From NCBI GenBank assembly GCA_041390865.1, contig JAWKPC010000003.1, positions 310,001 through 374,000 of the forward strand: 64,000 nt of DNA, written 5' to 3'. Below the pieces are notes generated by a model, which was not told the origin of the DNA, did not search any database, and saw only the letters and a program-made list of their open reading frames with translations. The translations under genes were made by a program, and so were the position numbers. Shown here in pieces: positions 55,331 to 63,775 of the stretch; positions within the stretch are counted from its first letter, which is position 1; each line of letters starts with the position of its first letter. Source of the stretch: JAUIIK01 sp041390865 (lineage in GTDB: Bacteria; Chloroflexota; Chloroflexia; Thermomicrobiales; CFX8).

Positions 55331-55677
55331 CTGCCTATCTGCCTCCCTGGACCATTCGGCGCGGATGCACGCAGAGCGTGACTTGAGGCGGTCACTCGAC
55401 CGCCCAACGGCTGACTTTATCAGATTCACGCTATTTGCGTCGTCCGGGGAGCCTGCGAGTCTGCCCCGCATGGTTGTGAAAAAGGGCCTGATGACCGGCC
55501 CGATCTCTTAGATATGAGCGGCGGAATATGGTCCTATTCACCATGATTTTCGTCACGTCCTAACCCATACGGGACCATGTTCTCATGGTCCTAATCACTC
55601 GTTCGCTCCTACACTGTCGAAGATAGGTTGAGCCACCGACCTCAAGATCGAAACCCAAACGCCTGGAGGGACGTCAG
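55331..55677. promoter_or_regulatory. rplY-marR divergent region with repeated ATGGTCC operator candidates
   Basis: 347 bases. ATGGTCCTATTCAC (55528-55541) recurs as ATGGTCCTAATCAC (55585-55598), starts 57 bases apart. The second copy forms a perfect 20-base inverted repeat, GGACCATG-TTCT-CATGGTCC (55572-55591); the first lies in an imperfect one (ATGGT-CCTATTC-ACCAT). The dyads are upstream of the MarR gene's start, so autoregulation is likely. No clean -35/-10 pair was placed. Confidence 0.6.
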
Positions 55678-56187
55678 ATGCCGGGAGGCAGCCAACTGAG
55701 CCATAACGGAGCCACCTTGCAGTCGCCTAATCGAGCGGAAATGATGGATCACTCCGTCGAAATTGAAGAGCTTGCTGAACTATTGCGCGAGACGGTCGTC
55801 CGCCTGCAGCCTTCGTCCGAAGAGATTTCCGCCGCCTGGTCGACGGCACAGGTCACCATGCAACAACTACGAATCATGACCATCCTTTACCACGATGGTC
55901 CCACGAAGGTCTCTGATCTCGCGGTTCGCCTGAGCGTATCGACCCCGACGATCACCGGAATCCTCGATCGGCTTGTACGCCAACGCCTGTCGTTCCGGAT
56001 GAGCGATCACCGCGATCGACGCGTCGTTCTCAATAACCTGACCCAGGACGGACGCGATCTCGTCGAGCGCCTGCTTCCAGCCCACGGCAGCCAGGCTGAA
56101 GTCGCCCTCGGACGCCTCAACGCGAACGAGCGAAACCAGCTGACCGAATCATTGCGGGCACTCCTGCGCGCAATGCCATCTACCTGA
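55678..56187 (+). CDS. MarR-family transcriptional regulator
   Basis: 169 aa. Winged helix-turn-helix in the middle: VTMQQLRIMTILYHDGPTKVSDLAVRLSVSTPTITGILDRLVRQ, wing SFRMSDHRDRRVVLNNLT, flanked by dimerisation helices (VEIEELAELLRETVVRL; LNANERNQLTESLRALLR). GGAGG precedes ATG by 8 bases. It probably represses itself at the dyads around 55528-55598. No obvious target gene is adjacent, and the ligand is unknown. Confidence 0.93.
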   Translation: MPGGSQLSHNGATLQSPNRAEMMDHSVEIEELAELLRETVVRLQPSSEEISAAWSTAQVTMQQLRIMTILYHDGPTKVSDLAVRLSVSTPTITGILDRLVRQRLSFRMSDHRDRRVVLNNLTQDGRDLVERLLPAHGSQAEVALGRLNANERNQLTESLRALLRAMPST

Positions 56188-56202
56188 CCGACATCGATTC
56201 AG

Positions 56203-56246
56203 ACACCCGGACGGGGGCACGGTCGACCGTGCCCCCGTCCGGGTGT
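56203..56246 (+). terminator. 44-base perfect palindrome after marR
   Basis: The stretch 56203-56246 is exactly its own reverse complement (22-base arms meeting at GGTCGACC), ACACCCGG at one end and CCGGGTGT at the other. As RNA it forms a long GC-rich hairpin 15 bases after the MarR stop. It has no U-tract, so it ends transcription only with help, or stabilises the mRNA. Confidence 0.65.
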
Positions 56247-56361
56247 TCGCTTGCCCCATGTCCGAATCACTGTTGAACCCTGTTGTCGTTTATACTTGTG
56301 TGTTGGTGTCGTCATCCTGGCGACAGCATTGCATTTCGTGCATGAAGGGAGGTGGACTCGT

Positions 56362-56559
56362 TTGCCGCTGAAAGTTGAAGCCCGAGATCACGAAGCATTC
56401 GAACAGCTCATGAGGCGTTTCACTCGCGAACTCCAGTCTTCGGGTATTCTCCGTGAATACCGGAGCAAGCGCCGGTTCGTGAGCCGAAGCGAGCAGAAGC
56501 GCTCGAAAATCCGAAAAGCAGAACACAAGCGTCGACGAAAGGCCGCGAAAGCGTCCTAG
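56362..56559 (+). CDS. rpsU: Ribosomal protein bS21
   Basis: 65 aa. Family sequence MPLKVEARDHEAFEQLMRRF, LREYRSKRRFVSRSEQKRSK, then a Lys/Arg tail (HKRRRKAAKAS). Start TTG 56362 follows GGGAGG by 9 bases; the apparent frame upstream is untranslated leader. TATACT at 56291-56296 could be the -10. A terminator-like hairpin follows at 56616. Confidence 0.95.
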   Translation: MPLKVEARDHEAFEQLMRRFTRELQSSGILREYRSKRRFVSRSEQKRSKIRKAEHKRRRKAAKAS

Positions 56560-56615
56560 CCTGCGCTCGTTGTGATAGAGACCAGAGGGATTACCTATGA
56601 AGATCTCTGGTTGCT

Positions 56616-56649
56616 GACGGGGCGATGAATTCGATTCATTCGCCCCGTC
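56616..56649 (+). terminator. Hairpin after rpsU
   Basis: GACGGGGCGA pairs with TCGCCCCGTC (56640-56649); inside, TGAAT pairs with ATTCA around loop TCG, with one bulged T at 56639. A 15-pair stem 57 bases after the stop. A smaller hairpin (ACCAGAG/CTCTGGT, 56581-56612) precedes it. It also lies 16 bases from the stop of the convergent DUF2085 gene. Confidence 0.75.
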
Positions 56650-56665
56650 GTCCTTTGGGCTGCAT

Positions 56666-57553
56666 CTATCTCAGAATGAGGGCGGCCTCCCCGACCTCCG
56701 ACGGCAGCCCGAGTAGAGCCTCCAGAAAAAACCGCCCGCCCGCCATTGCCCCGATGAACAGCAGAGCACCGATCAAGGCAAACGTTGCCGGACGGGCGAG
56801 GTCGATCGTACTCAACGCCTGCTGCTCGCTCCTGGTGACGAGCAGGACGAACGGCAGCAGCAACCCCATCACCATCGTCGCAGCAGATGCCATCAGGAGA
56901 TAGGTGAGCGGCACCCGCACCGGTAGATCGCTGATGCCGATCAGTGTTGCTGCGACGAACTGCGCTGCCAGAGCTGCGCCAAGTTCAGGAAGGCCGCTCC
57001 AGACCTGCCTGCTTGACGTTGCCCCCGGCTGGAATCCCGTTTGCCCGACCAGAAGCCAGACGAACGTCGCCATCGTCGTGCCGAGCATGATCCCGGTCGC
57101 GGTCCTGACAACATTGAGCGGTTCGTAGAGATGGAATAGTTCAAGGTCCTTCAGAAACGAGTTTGTGCCATCGATCGCCAGCGGCAAGACCAGCAACACC
57201 AGCGCGACGATCACCTTCACGTTCTCGAATCCGGTGCATTGCCAGCGGCCCCGGGCTGCCAGATAACCGGCCGTCATCAGAAATCCGCCGTAGATGCCGG
57301 TCATCCGAGCGTCGAATGGAAGCCGCGCATCACCGAAGTAGTACGAATGCGTGGACTGCTGGGCGCAGAGACCATGGAGCACGGCAAGGGATTTGCCCTC
57401 GACCGTACCTGGAATCGCCGTGAAGACGGCGAAGGAAACGAACGCGAGAAGCACGAACGCAGCCGGCCAACCGGGACGGGCGACCTCTCGAATCTTCGAA
57501 TAGGTTGTCTCAGCCGGTATCGCCACAGCGGGTGTGCCTGTCCTCGAAGACAC
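56666..57553 (-). CDS. DUF2085 multi-pass membrane protein
   Basis: 295 aa, about eight hydrophobic helices. The DUF2085 core is LHGLCAQQSTHSYYFGDARLPFDARMTGIYGGFLMTAG; relatives read CHQ-x-P-R-S...P-x-C-x-R-C-x-G-I-Y, so the CARC pair is DAR here and the usual Cys are mostly missing. The C-terminal half is generic membrane helices (ATRSEQQALSTIDLARPATFALIG). Function unknown; metal binding seems less likely than in Cys-containing relatives. Confidence 0.75.
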   Translation of the reverse strand: MSSRTGTPAVAIPAETTYSKIREVARPGWPAAFVLLAFVSFAVFTAIPGTVEGKSLAVLHGLCAQQSTHSYYFGDARLPFDARMTGIYGGFLMTAGYLAARGRWQCTGFENVKVIVALVLLVLPLAIDGTNSFLKDLELFHLYEPLNVVRTATGIMLGTTMATFVWLLVGQTGFQPGATSSRQVWSGLPELGAALAAQFVAATLIGISDLPVRVPLTYLLMASAATMVMGLLLPFVLLVTRSEQQALSTIDLARPATFALIGALLFIGAMAGGRFFLEALLGLPSEVGEAALILR

Positions 57554-57765
57554 AGCAATGCAGACGTCAGTATAGCCAACGCCTCGGACCGGAGATCATC
57601 CGAACGATGCGGTGCGGCGTCCATACAGGACTTCCTGGTACGTTGTTCGTACACGGATTATGTTGTTCAATCGTTGCGGGGGACAGGGTAGCCGAACCGC
57701 TGGGAACACCAGCGACAGGTGTGTTCAGTCGTGTCGAATGCGACCGGACGCGTCAGGGGTAAGGT

Positions 57766-60021
57766 GTGAGCCGACTCACGCGACGGAGGCTGCTGCAACT
57801 GGCAGGTGGTGGGCTTGCCTTGGCAGCGACGCAGATGCATCGCAACAACGCGGCGGCATTGCGTTCTATCAGCCAGTCCACAACAAATCCCGCCCTCATT
57901 GTGTCGCCAGATCTCGCAACCGGGACAGGGAGCGGATTCACGACGCTCTTCACCTCGTGGACGGGCCCGCACGACGAGATTCCGGCCATCGAAGTCTCGG
58001 TTGGGGCCCCGGATGGCACCTGGTCCGACTGGCAGCTGCTTCATCAGGACCACCACGTTCCCCTCGATCGTTCACAGCCGATCCACTTCAACCCGATCAT
58101 GCGCGCCGGCACGGCTTACCGCATCCGCACCGCTAGACCAGAGGACGAGCAGTACGTCGTCGTCAGCGAACTCGACGCGTCGAGCCGGAATCCGGGCGGT
58201 CTGCTGGGAGCGCAGGAGCGTGATGAGGAAATCGAACTAATTGACGGTTTCATCATCCCTCGCGCCGGATGGGGGGCAGACGAGTCGTTCCGGCATGTCG
58301 GCCAGGACCCGAGCAAACCGATCGCCTGGCCGCCCCAATACAGGGATATCGAGCGCATCATCGTCCATCACACCGACACCGAGTTCGGATGGGAGGATCC
58401 GGCCGCCGTGGTCCGGTCGATCTACTACTACCACGCTGTGCTGCTCGACTGGTCGGACATCGGCTACAACTTTCTGATCGACGTCTATGGCAACGTCTAC
58501 GAGGGTCGCTACGGTGGTCCCGGCGTCGTCGGGGGCCACGCGCTGGAATACAATCCCGGCTCGATCGGCATCGCGCTGGTAGGCGATTTCGAAGATAGCT
58601 GGCCTACCGAAGAAGCAATCGATGCCCTGGTCCGGCTGATCCGGGTACGCGCGCCCAACGTCGACCCGACAGCGGCCCGTGACTGGATCGACTGGGGAGA
58701 CGTGCCGAACCTCTGCGGCCATGGGGATGTGATCAATACCGCATGCCCGGGCGTCGATCTCTACACCGTCCTGCCTGATGTTCGAGGACGGCTGGCCGGA
58801 TCGACTCCGGTCTTCTTCCCAGCGCCGATCCGCCTCTACGATCCGAAGATCGTCAGCTTCAAGGTCGGTCCATCCCAGGTCGGCCCCGACGATATCGTCG
58901 AGATACGCGCCACGATCACCCAGGATGGCCGTGAGCCGCTCGAATCACAGGGGCCGGACCCTGGCTTCATCTACGGCGAGGACGACGATTTTGACACGAC
59001 AGGGTATCCAAAACAGGAAGGCAGGTTCCGGCTGGCGGTCGACCTCGTCGGATCGGACGGCATTCCGAACCCCTTCCGCTGGGGATTCGGCGGAACGCTT
59101 CAGGGCGGAGAGCAACGCGAGATCGTCGGATACATCCGCATGAGCGATATGGGAGAGAAGACGCTGGTCCCTTCGATCGTCCGGGAGTTCGTGCGCTATT
59201 ACGACGAGGAGGAGATTTCCGACTCGATCTTCGTCGTTCATCCTCTTGCCAGCAGAGCCGAGGAGCAGTCGGGCCCCGGCACGGTGTACTTCGAGGAGAC
59301 CGGCCACAACGTTCCGGTCATCTTCCACGAGTACTGGCAGGCGCACGGAGGGCTGAACCGCTTCGGATTCCCGCTGACCGAACCGTTCGAAGAGAAGTCA
59401 GCAACCGACGGTCAGAAATACCTGACCCAGTATTTCGAACGGGCCAGGTTCGAGTACCACCCCGAGCTCGCCCACAAGAACGACGTTGTCAAACTCGGGC
59501 TCCTCGGAGCCGAGGCGACGTCGTCGCGCCGGACCGAGCAAGCCTTCAAGCCGGTCGACGCTTCGAAGGTCGACCCGGAAGAGCAGTACTTCCCGGAGAC
59601 CGGACATTCCACGTCGTTCAGGTTCCTCGAAACCTGGCTGGCGGAAGGCGGTGTCGAATCGTTCGGCTACCCGGTATCGGAGAAGTTCGAGGAGCCGTCG
59701 CTGACCGACGGCGTCCCGCATCTCGTCCAGTACTTCGAACGCGTCCGCTTCGAATACCATCCGAACGATGCCTGGGATAAGCAGATCAAGCTCGGCCACC
59801 TCGGCCGCGAGATTCTGATCCGGCGGGGCTGGCTCCCGGACCGGGTATCGAGACCTGATGGACCGCCCCCGTCCCTCGGGCGGAGTCCCCCCGGGCAAGG
59901 AGTCCGTCTGGGACTACCCCCGCCCGCCGCGTGTCGAAGCCATGGACCGTCGGGTACGCGTCATCGTGGACGGCCGTCCGATTGCCGATTCGGCCAACGC
60001 GCTCCGGGTTCTCGAAACTAG
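57766..60021 (+). CDS. Tat-exported N-acetylmuramoyl-L-alanine amidase (PGRP-like) with YFPETGH-type repeats
   Basis: About 700 aa of real sequence. Tat signal (SRLTRRRLLQLAGGGLALAA). Amidase_2/PGRP domain at ~165-340: IIPRAGWGADESFRHVG, ERIIVHHTDTEFGWEDPA (zinc His), GYNFLIDVYGNVYEGRYGGPGVVGGHA (His and Tyr ligands), NLCGHGDVINTACPG. Beta region ~350-490, then two surface repeats: ~500-585 (VYFEETGHNVPVIFHEYWQAHGG, LTQYFERARFEYHPE) and ~600-680 (YFPETGHSTSFRFLETWLAEGG, VQYFERVRFEYHPN). The last ~60 residues overlap DUF427 and look wrong; an extra G in GGGG near 59825 would end it at TGA 59856-59858. Confidence 0.9.
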   Translation: MSRLTRRRLLQLAGGGLALAATQMHRNNAAALRSISQSTTNPALIVSPDLATGTGSGFTTLFTSWTGPHDEIPAIEVSVGAPDGTWSDWQLLHQDHHVPLDRSQPIHFNPIMRAGTAYRIRTARPEDEQYVVVSELDASSRNPGGLLGAQERDEEIELIDGFIIPRAGWGADESFRHVGQDPSKPIAWPPQYRDIERIIVHHTDTEFGWEDPAAVVRSIYYYHAVLLDWSDIGYNFLIDVYGNVYEGRYGGPGVVGGHALEYNPGSIGIALVGDFEDSWPTEEAIDALVRLIRVRAPNVDPTAARDWIDWGDVPNLCGHGDVINTACPGVDLYTVLPDVRGRLAGSTPVFFPAPIRLYDPKIVSFKVGPSQVGPDDIVEIRATITQDGREPLESQGPDPGFIYGEDDDFDTTGYPKQEGRFRLAVDLVGSDGIPNPFRWGFGGTLQGGEQREIVGYIRMSDMGEKTLVPSIVREFVRYYDEEEISDSIFVVHPLASRAEEQSGPGTVYFEETGHNVPVIFHEYWQAHGGLNRFGFPLTEPFEEKSATDGQKYLTQYFERARFEYHPELAHKNDVVKLGLLGAEATSSRRTEQAFKPVDASKVDPEEQYFPETGHSTSFRFLETWLAEGGVESFGYPVSEKFEEPSLTDGVPHLVQYFERVRFEYHPNDAWDKQIKLGHLGREILIRRGWLPDRVSRPDGPPPSLGRSPPGQGVRLGLPPPAACRSHGPSGTRHRGRPSDCRFGQRAPGSRN

Positions 60022-60358
60022 CCACCCGCCGACGATCTACATCCCGCCGGAGGACGTTGACCTGGACTGCCTCCAGCCGGCGCCGCACCGCAGCATCTGC
60101 GAGTTCAAGGGCCAGGCGAGATACTGGGACATCGTCATGAACGACCGGGTGATTCCGGCCGCTGCCTGGAGCTATCCGGAACCAAGGGCCGGATACGAAG
60201 CCCTGAGAGATCACCTGTCGTTCTATCCCGGGCGGGTCGACGCCTGTTATCTCGGCGACGAACGCGTCGAGCCCCAGGATGGCGATTTCTACGGCGGTTG
60301 GATCACAAGTGATATCGTCGGACCGTTCAAAGGGCCGCCGGGCACCCGCGGCTGGTAG
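59858..60358 (+). CDS. DUF427 protein
   Basis: 166 aa. Opens PRPSGGVPPGKESVWDYPRPP, then two similar beta modules with VRVIVDGRPIADSANALRVLETSHPPTIYIP, RSICEFKGQARYWDIV, and SFYPGRVDACYLGDERVEPQDGDFYGGWIT, the DUF427 signature. Small all-beta fold; role unknown. Its ATG sits inside the apparent end of the amidase frame, as a TGATG stop/start overlap once the amidase frame is corrected. Confidence 0.9.
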   Translation: MDRPRPSGGVPPGKESVWDYPRPPRVEAMDRRVRVIVDGRPIADSANALRVLETSHPPTIYIPPEDVDLDCLQPAPHRSICEFKGQARYWDIVMNDRVIPAAAWSYPEPRAGYEALRDHLSFYPGRVDACYLGDERVEPQDGDFYGGWITSDIVGPFKGPPGTRGW

Positions 60359-60402
60359 ATTGCACCAACGCGTGTTGGTCGAGAGGTTCGGAGGTATCGA
60401 CG

Positions 60403-61089
60403 TTGGACTCAGAGACGGCCATTCCGCCGGTTACGAAGCGACGGAGGGTTCGTCTCTCGAACCGCCGTCTTCTCGCATCAGGTGCGAGTCTCGCATTCTT
60501 CGCGGCGATCGCCGCCGTCGTCCACCGCAATCCCAACCTGTCTGCGGACGTTACCGCGACGCTGCGCCTCCAGCGCCGGCAGCATCCATTTCTGACCCGC
60601 TTCATGTCTGCCATCTCGTGGCTCGGGTTCCGACCGCAGTCGCTTCTCCTGCCTGGAACTCTCGTGGCGGGATACTGGGCGGCGGGCCATCGCCGGAGCG
60701 CGCGCTTTCTGGTCTTCGCCTGGGCGGCGTCGTTCGTGTCCTATACGACCAAGCGGCTCGTCATGCGTCCCCGTCCGAACGGACCCGACGTTCAGGTCGT
60801 CGAGGCCGATCTCCGGGATTCCAGCTTTCCGAGTGGGCACGTCCTTCATTATGTCGTGTTCTGGGGTTTCGTCTGCTACCTCTGGAACTCGACGATCAAG
60901 AACCCACAACTGCGCCGGATTCCGATGGCGGTCGTGGGCTTCATGATCGCGACGGTCGGTATCTCCAGGGTCTATCTCGGCCATCACTGGCTGACCGACG
61001 TTATCGGCAGCTACAGCCTGGGCTCGGCTATTCTTCTTAGCCTAATTGGATTCCATACCCGACCGCCGATGGACGAGGGTAGCGCATAG
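60403..61089 (+). CDS. PAP2-family membrane phosphatase
   Basis: 228 aa, about five membrane helices. The three-part PAP2 active site is complete: KRLVMRPRPNGPD (K-x6-RP), SSFPSGHVLHYV (PSGH) and SRVYLGHHWLTDVIGSY (SR-x5-H-x3-D). Dephosphorylates lipid phosphates such as phosphatidate or undecaprenyl diphosphate on the outer face; substrate not decided. TTG start with GGAGG a few bases upstream (GGTTCGGAGG). Overlaps the GDPD gene by one base (TAGTG). Confidence 0.93.
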   Translation: MDSETAIPPVTKRRRVRLSNRRLLASGASLAFFAAIAAVVHRNPNLSADVTATLRLQRRQHPFLTRFMSAISWLGFRPQSLLLPGTLVAGYWAAGHRRSARFLVFAWAASFVSYTTKRLVMRPRPNGPDVQVVEADLRDSSFPSGHVLHYVVFWGFVCYLWNSTIKNPQLRRIPMAVVGFMIATVGISRVYLGHHWLTDVIGSYSLGSAILLSLIGFHTRPPMDEGSA

Positions 61090-61814
61090 TGCTGATCGTC
61101 GCGCACCGTGGCGGCAATCCCGACGACATTGAAAACTCCGCGGCCGCGTTCAGGCACGGTGTCGAGATCGGGGCCGATCTGCTCGAGTGCGATCTTCAAC
61201 TGTCAGCCTCGGGGGAAATCGTCGTCTACCATGACACCGAACACTTCGGCGCGCCGATCCGCAACTTCACGACTGATGAACTGCGCGGGCTGATTCCGAC
61301 GATCCTGACCCTCGACGAATTGCTGGCTCTGCTCGAAGATATCGGTCCGGAAACCAGGCTTGTGCTCGACCTGAAAGATCGGGATGTCGACCGGGCTCTG
61401 GAGCCCTATCTCCAGGACTCGGAACTCCGGCAGCGGTCTCTCGTGACGAGCACCTTCTCATTCGGCCTGTTGCGGCTTCGGCGAGCGTTTCCCGATCTCC
61501 GGACCGGCCTGTCGCGAGGTGCGATCTTTACACGGGTCCCGAGATGGATCCGCCCGCTTGCGATAGCGACGGTCGGCAGAGCGACGAGCATGATCGCGAT
61601 CATCCACCTCAAGGTGTTCGGGATCGATACAGCCGTGGTTCAGCACCATCTCGTGGACGGAGGAGGGATCGGACGCTTCCACCGGCGCGGAATCCGGGTC
61701 TACGCCTGGACGATAGACGAGCCGGCTCGAGCAACCCGGCTCCAGGATCTCGGCGTCGACTATCTCACGACGAACGTCCCGGCCCGGATGATCGAGCACT
61801 TCAAGAATCAGTAG
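61089..61814 (+). CDS. Glycerophosphodiester phosphodiesterase (GDPD)
   Basis: 241 aa TIM barrel. LIVAHRGGNPDDIENSAAAF (catalytic His and Glu), GADLLECDLQLSASGEIVVYHD (metal Glu/Asp and second His), TRLVLDLKD, GIRVYAWTIDEP (usually VxxWTVN). Cleaves glycerophosphodiesters to glycerol-3-phosphate and an alcohol; no signal peptide, so cytoplasmic. Coupled to the PAP2 gene by a 1-base overlap, suggesting joint lipid-headgroup turnover. Confidence 0.94.
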   Translation: MLIVAHRGGNPDDIENSAAAFRHGVEIGADLLECDLQLSASGEIVVYHDTEHFGAPIRNFTTDELRGLIPTILTLDELLALLEDIGPETRLVLDLKDRDVDRALEPYLQDSELRQRSLVTSTFSFGLLRLRRAFPDLRTGLSRGAIFTRVPRWIRPLAIATVGRATSMIAIIHLKVFGIDTAVVQHHLVDGGGIGRFHRRGIRVYAWTIDEPARATRLQDLGVDYLTTNVPARMIEHFKNQ

Positions 61815-61835
61815 TACGGTTTCACGGTCAGACCC

Positions 61836-61863
61836 GTAGGGGCGTGATTCATCACGCCCCTAC
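61836..61863. terminator. 28-base palindrome between convergent GDPD and CAP genes
   Basis: GTAGGGGCGTGAT (61836-61848), TC, ATCACGCCCCTAC (61851-61863): 13-base perfect arms. It lies 22 bases after the GDPD stop and 32 before the CAP stop, so it can terminate both. Short palindromes of the GTAGGGGC...GCCCCTAC kind are, as I recall, often dispersed copies in GC-rich genomes, so it may be a repeat-family member. Confidence 0.7.
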
Positions 61864-61894
61864 ACCTTCGGACCATTTATTGTCGGCAACAGTA

Positions 61895-63775
61895 TTAGGA
61901 ACCCGGTGGGTCGATGCCGTAGCGCCAGGTGTAGTAGTGCCGCCCGACATTGCCCATCTCGACCTGCCACTCCGGAGCGTTCGACGGCGTGAAGGTGAGA
62001 AGCCGGCGCTCGAACGCCTGGACGAGCACCCAGCGCGGTTCCCCGCTTACCATCACGCGCGCCCAGTAGGGCTCGGTGACCGGAAGACCGACAACTTCCC
62101 ACCATTTCACCGGCAGGGTCTCGAAGTAATTCTCGAAAACGACGGCGACGTTGTGCCCGGTCTCGGTGTTGTACGAGCCATAAACGGCCTGTCCTGCCAG
62201 ACCGGAGTTCTCACCCACTGCGCCGCTCCGGCTGATCGTCTCGACAATGGACTGTCCGAAGCGCGGTGACGACTGGTTTTCACCGTCGACGGTCGCGACA
62301 CCGGCCAGGCTGGCGTAGGTTGGAGCGTTCTCGTTGAACTCTAGCGGGTCACCCGCTAGAGGAATCGCCGCCGGTCCGATATCGGTGTAGGCGTTGTCGC
62401 CGACCTGGGCAGATCCGAGGATCATGTCCCGGACGAGCAGGCCAGCCGTCAGGAGATCGGGATCCTTCTCGGCCTGTTCGCTGCCTATCTCGACTCGCGC
62501 CTTATCAAAGTAATAGACATCGCGGGAGCCGTCCGGCGATTCGAGATATGGCTCATCTCCCGAGGACCAAACATCCATCCCGAGCATCCATGACCGGGTC
62601 TCGAGCTCGTTGTAAAGTGGTCCATCAAGCTCCATCCAGAGGGACTGGACGCTTAGCGGACTCACCGACAACCCGGAGGGAAGCGGAGAATCGGCGCTGG
62701 CCGCCGTCACCGGTGGTGCCGCGGGAGCTTCCTCGGTCGGCGTGGCGGATGGCGCAGCAGTGGCTGTCGGCGAAGCCGTTGCGGTTGGCGACGGCTGCGA
62801 CGTCGGCTCAGCGGTCGCCGTCGGAGCCGGAGGCTGGACTGGCAGCTGATCGTCGCCGCGGGCCATGTCCTCTGTATCGTCCTGCTTCGTCGTGAAGCTC
62901 CAGGTCCGGGCGAACGCTTCGCCTCCGGCTGTACCGGCGGCACGAACGGTATAGGTCGTCCCGTACTCGAGCGGTTCGGCGGCCGTAATCAACGCGGCAC
63001 GCCCGCTGAGGAAACCAGTTCCGACACTCCCGAAAGAAGGAAGCTCTACGCCGTTGGCGCTGATTGACCAGGTATCCAGGCTGATGCCGCCCTCACCGTG
63101 GTAGCTCATCGTGATCGGTAATCCGGTTGGAAACGTCGCACCCGGAAATGGGTTCGGGGCCTCACCCCAGAACGACCGGCCGACGCCCGTTGTGCCGTCC
63201 GGAGGCCAGACCGCCCACTTCGGCTCGCTGTACTCGGCATATTCCGGCATGCCGAACATAATCACTTCGAAGACGATGTCGCCATCGTTAACCGTCGCCA
63301 TGCCGACATCGGTGTAGCGAGGATCGATGATCGGCAGCCGGTGATTGATCGTATCCATGAACCAGTCGATCGACGAGATCATCGAACCTGACAGGCCCGC
63401 GTTCTCGTTAACCGACCCTTCATAGCCCTGAGCCCGGGCGCGATCCCGCATGGATTCGCCGGTGAAACCAGGCCGGCCGGGAGTCTCCAGATGGAGTCCC
63501 ATCCCCGCCAGGTTGGGGTCGCCGTAGTTCAGCCGGTAATACGCGGCGTGCGCTTCAGCGGCCGCCTGGAGCGACGGGTTGATCGACATCGGCGCCAGAC
63601 CGAGCCAGCCACGGTAACGATTCATCATCGCCAGGCCGGTCTCGATCTCGGGATCGCGGCTCTGTTGAGCCTGAACCGGAATGAAGAATGCGGGCACGAG
63701 AAGTGCCGCCAGAATGAGCGCCACTCCAACGATCGATAACAACGACCGCCGGCGCTGTATTGATTTACACCCCAA
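61895..63775 (-). CDS. CAP-domain exported protein with Ig-like domain, Thr/Pro linker and surface-repeat-like tail
   Basis: 626 aa. Signal/anchor helix (LLSIVGVALILAALLVPAFFI, after IQRRR). CAP/SCP domain ~45-195: GLAMMNRYRGWLGLAPMSINPSLQAAAEAHAAYY, GYEGSVNENAGLSGS, FMDTINHRLPIIDPRYTDVGM. Ig-like (Big_5-type) ~230-310 (PITMSYHGEGGISLDTWSIS, YGTTYTVRAAGTAGG). Thr/Ala/Pro linker ~320-390. The C-terminal ~230 residues hold a weak relative of the window's surface repeat (YYFDKARVEIGSEQAE; TGHNVAVVFENYFETL; LVQAFERRLLTFTPSN). TTG 63775 follows AAGGGGA at 7 bases; TTG 63826 is the longer option. Role unknown; probably wall or matrix associated. Confidence 0.82.
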   Translation of the reverse strand: MGCKSIQRRRSLLSIVGVALILAALLVPAFFIPVQAQQSRDPEIETGLAMMNRYRGWLGLAPMSINPSLQAAAEAHAAYYRLNYGDPNLAGMGLHLETPGRPGFTGESMRDRARAQGYEGSVNENAGLSGSMISSIDWFMDTINHRLPIIDPRYTDVGMATVNDGDIVFEVIMFGMPEYAEYSEPKWAVWPPDGTTGVGRSFWGEAPNPFPGATFPTGLPITMSYHGEGGISLDTWSISANGVELPSFGSVGTGFLSGRAALITAAEPLEYGTTYTVRAAGTAGGEAFARTWSFTTKQDDTEDMARGDDQLPVQPPAPTATAEPTSQPSPTATASPTATAAPSATPTEEAPAAPPVTAASADSPLPSGLSVSPLSVQSLWMELDGPLYNELETRSWMLGMDVWSSGDEPYLESPDGSRDVYYFDKARVEIGSEQAEKDPDLLTAGLLVRDMILGSAQVGDNAYTDIGPAAIPLAGDPLEFNENAPTYASLAGVATVDGENQSSPRFGQSIVETISRSGAVGENSGLAGQAVYGSYNTETGHNVAVVFENYFETLPVKWWEVVGLPVTEPYWARVMVSGEPRWVLVQAFERRLLTFTPSNAPEWQVEMGNVGRHYYTWRYGIDPPGS

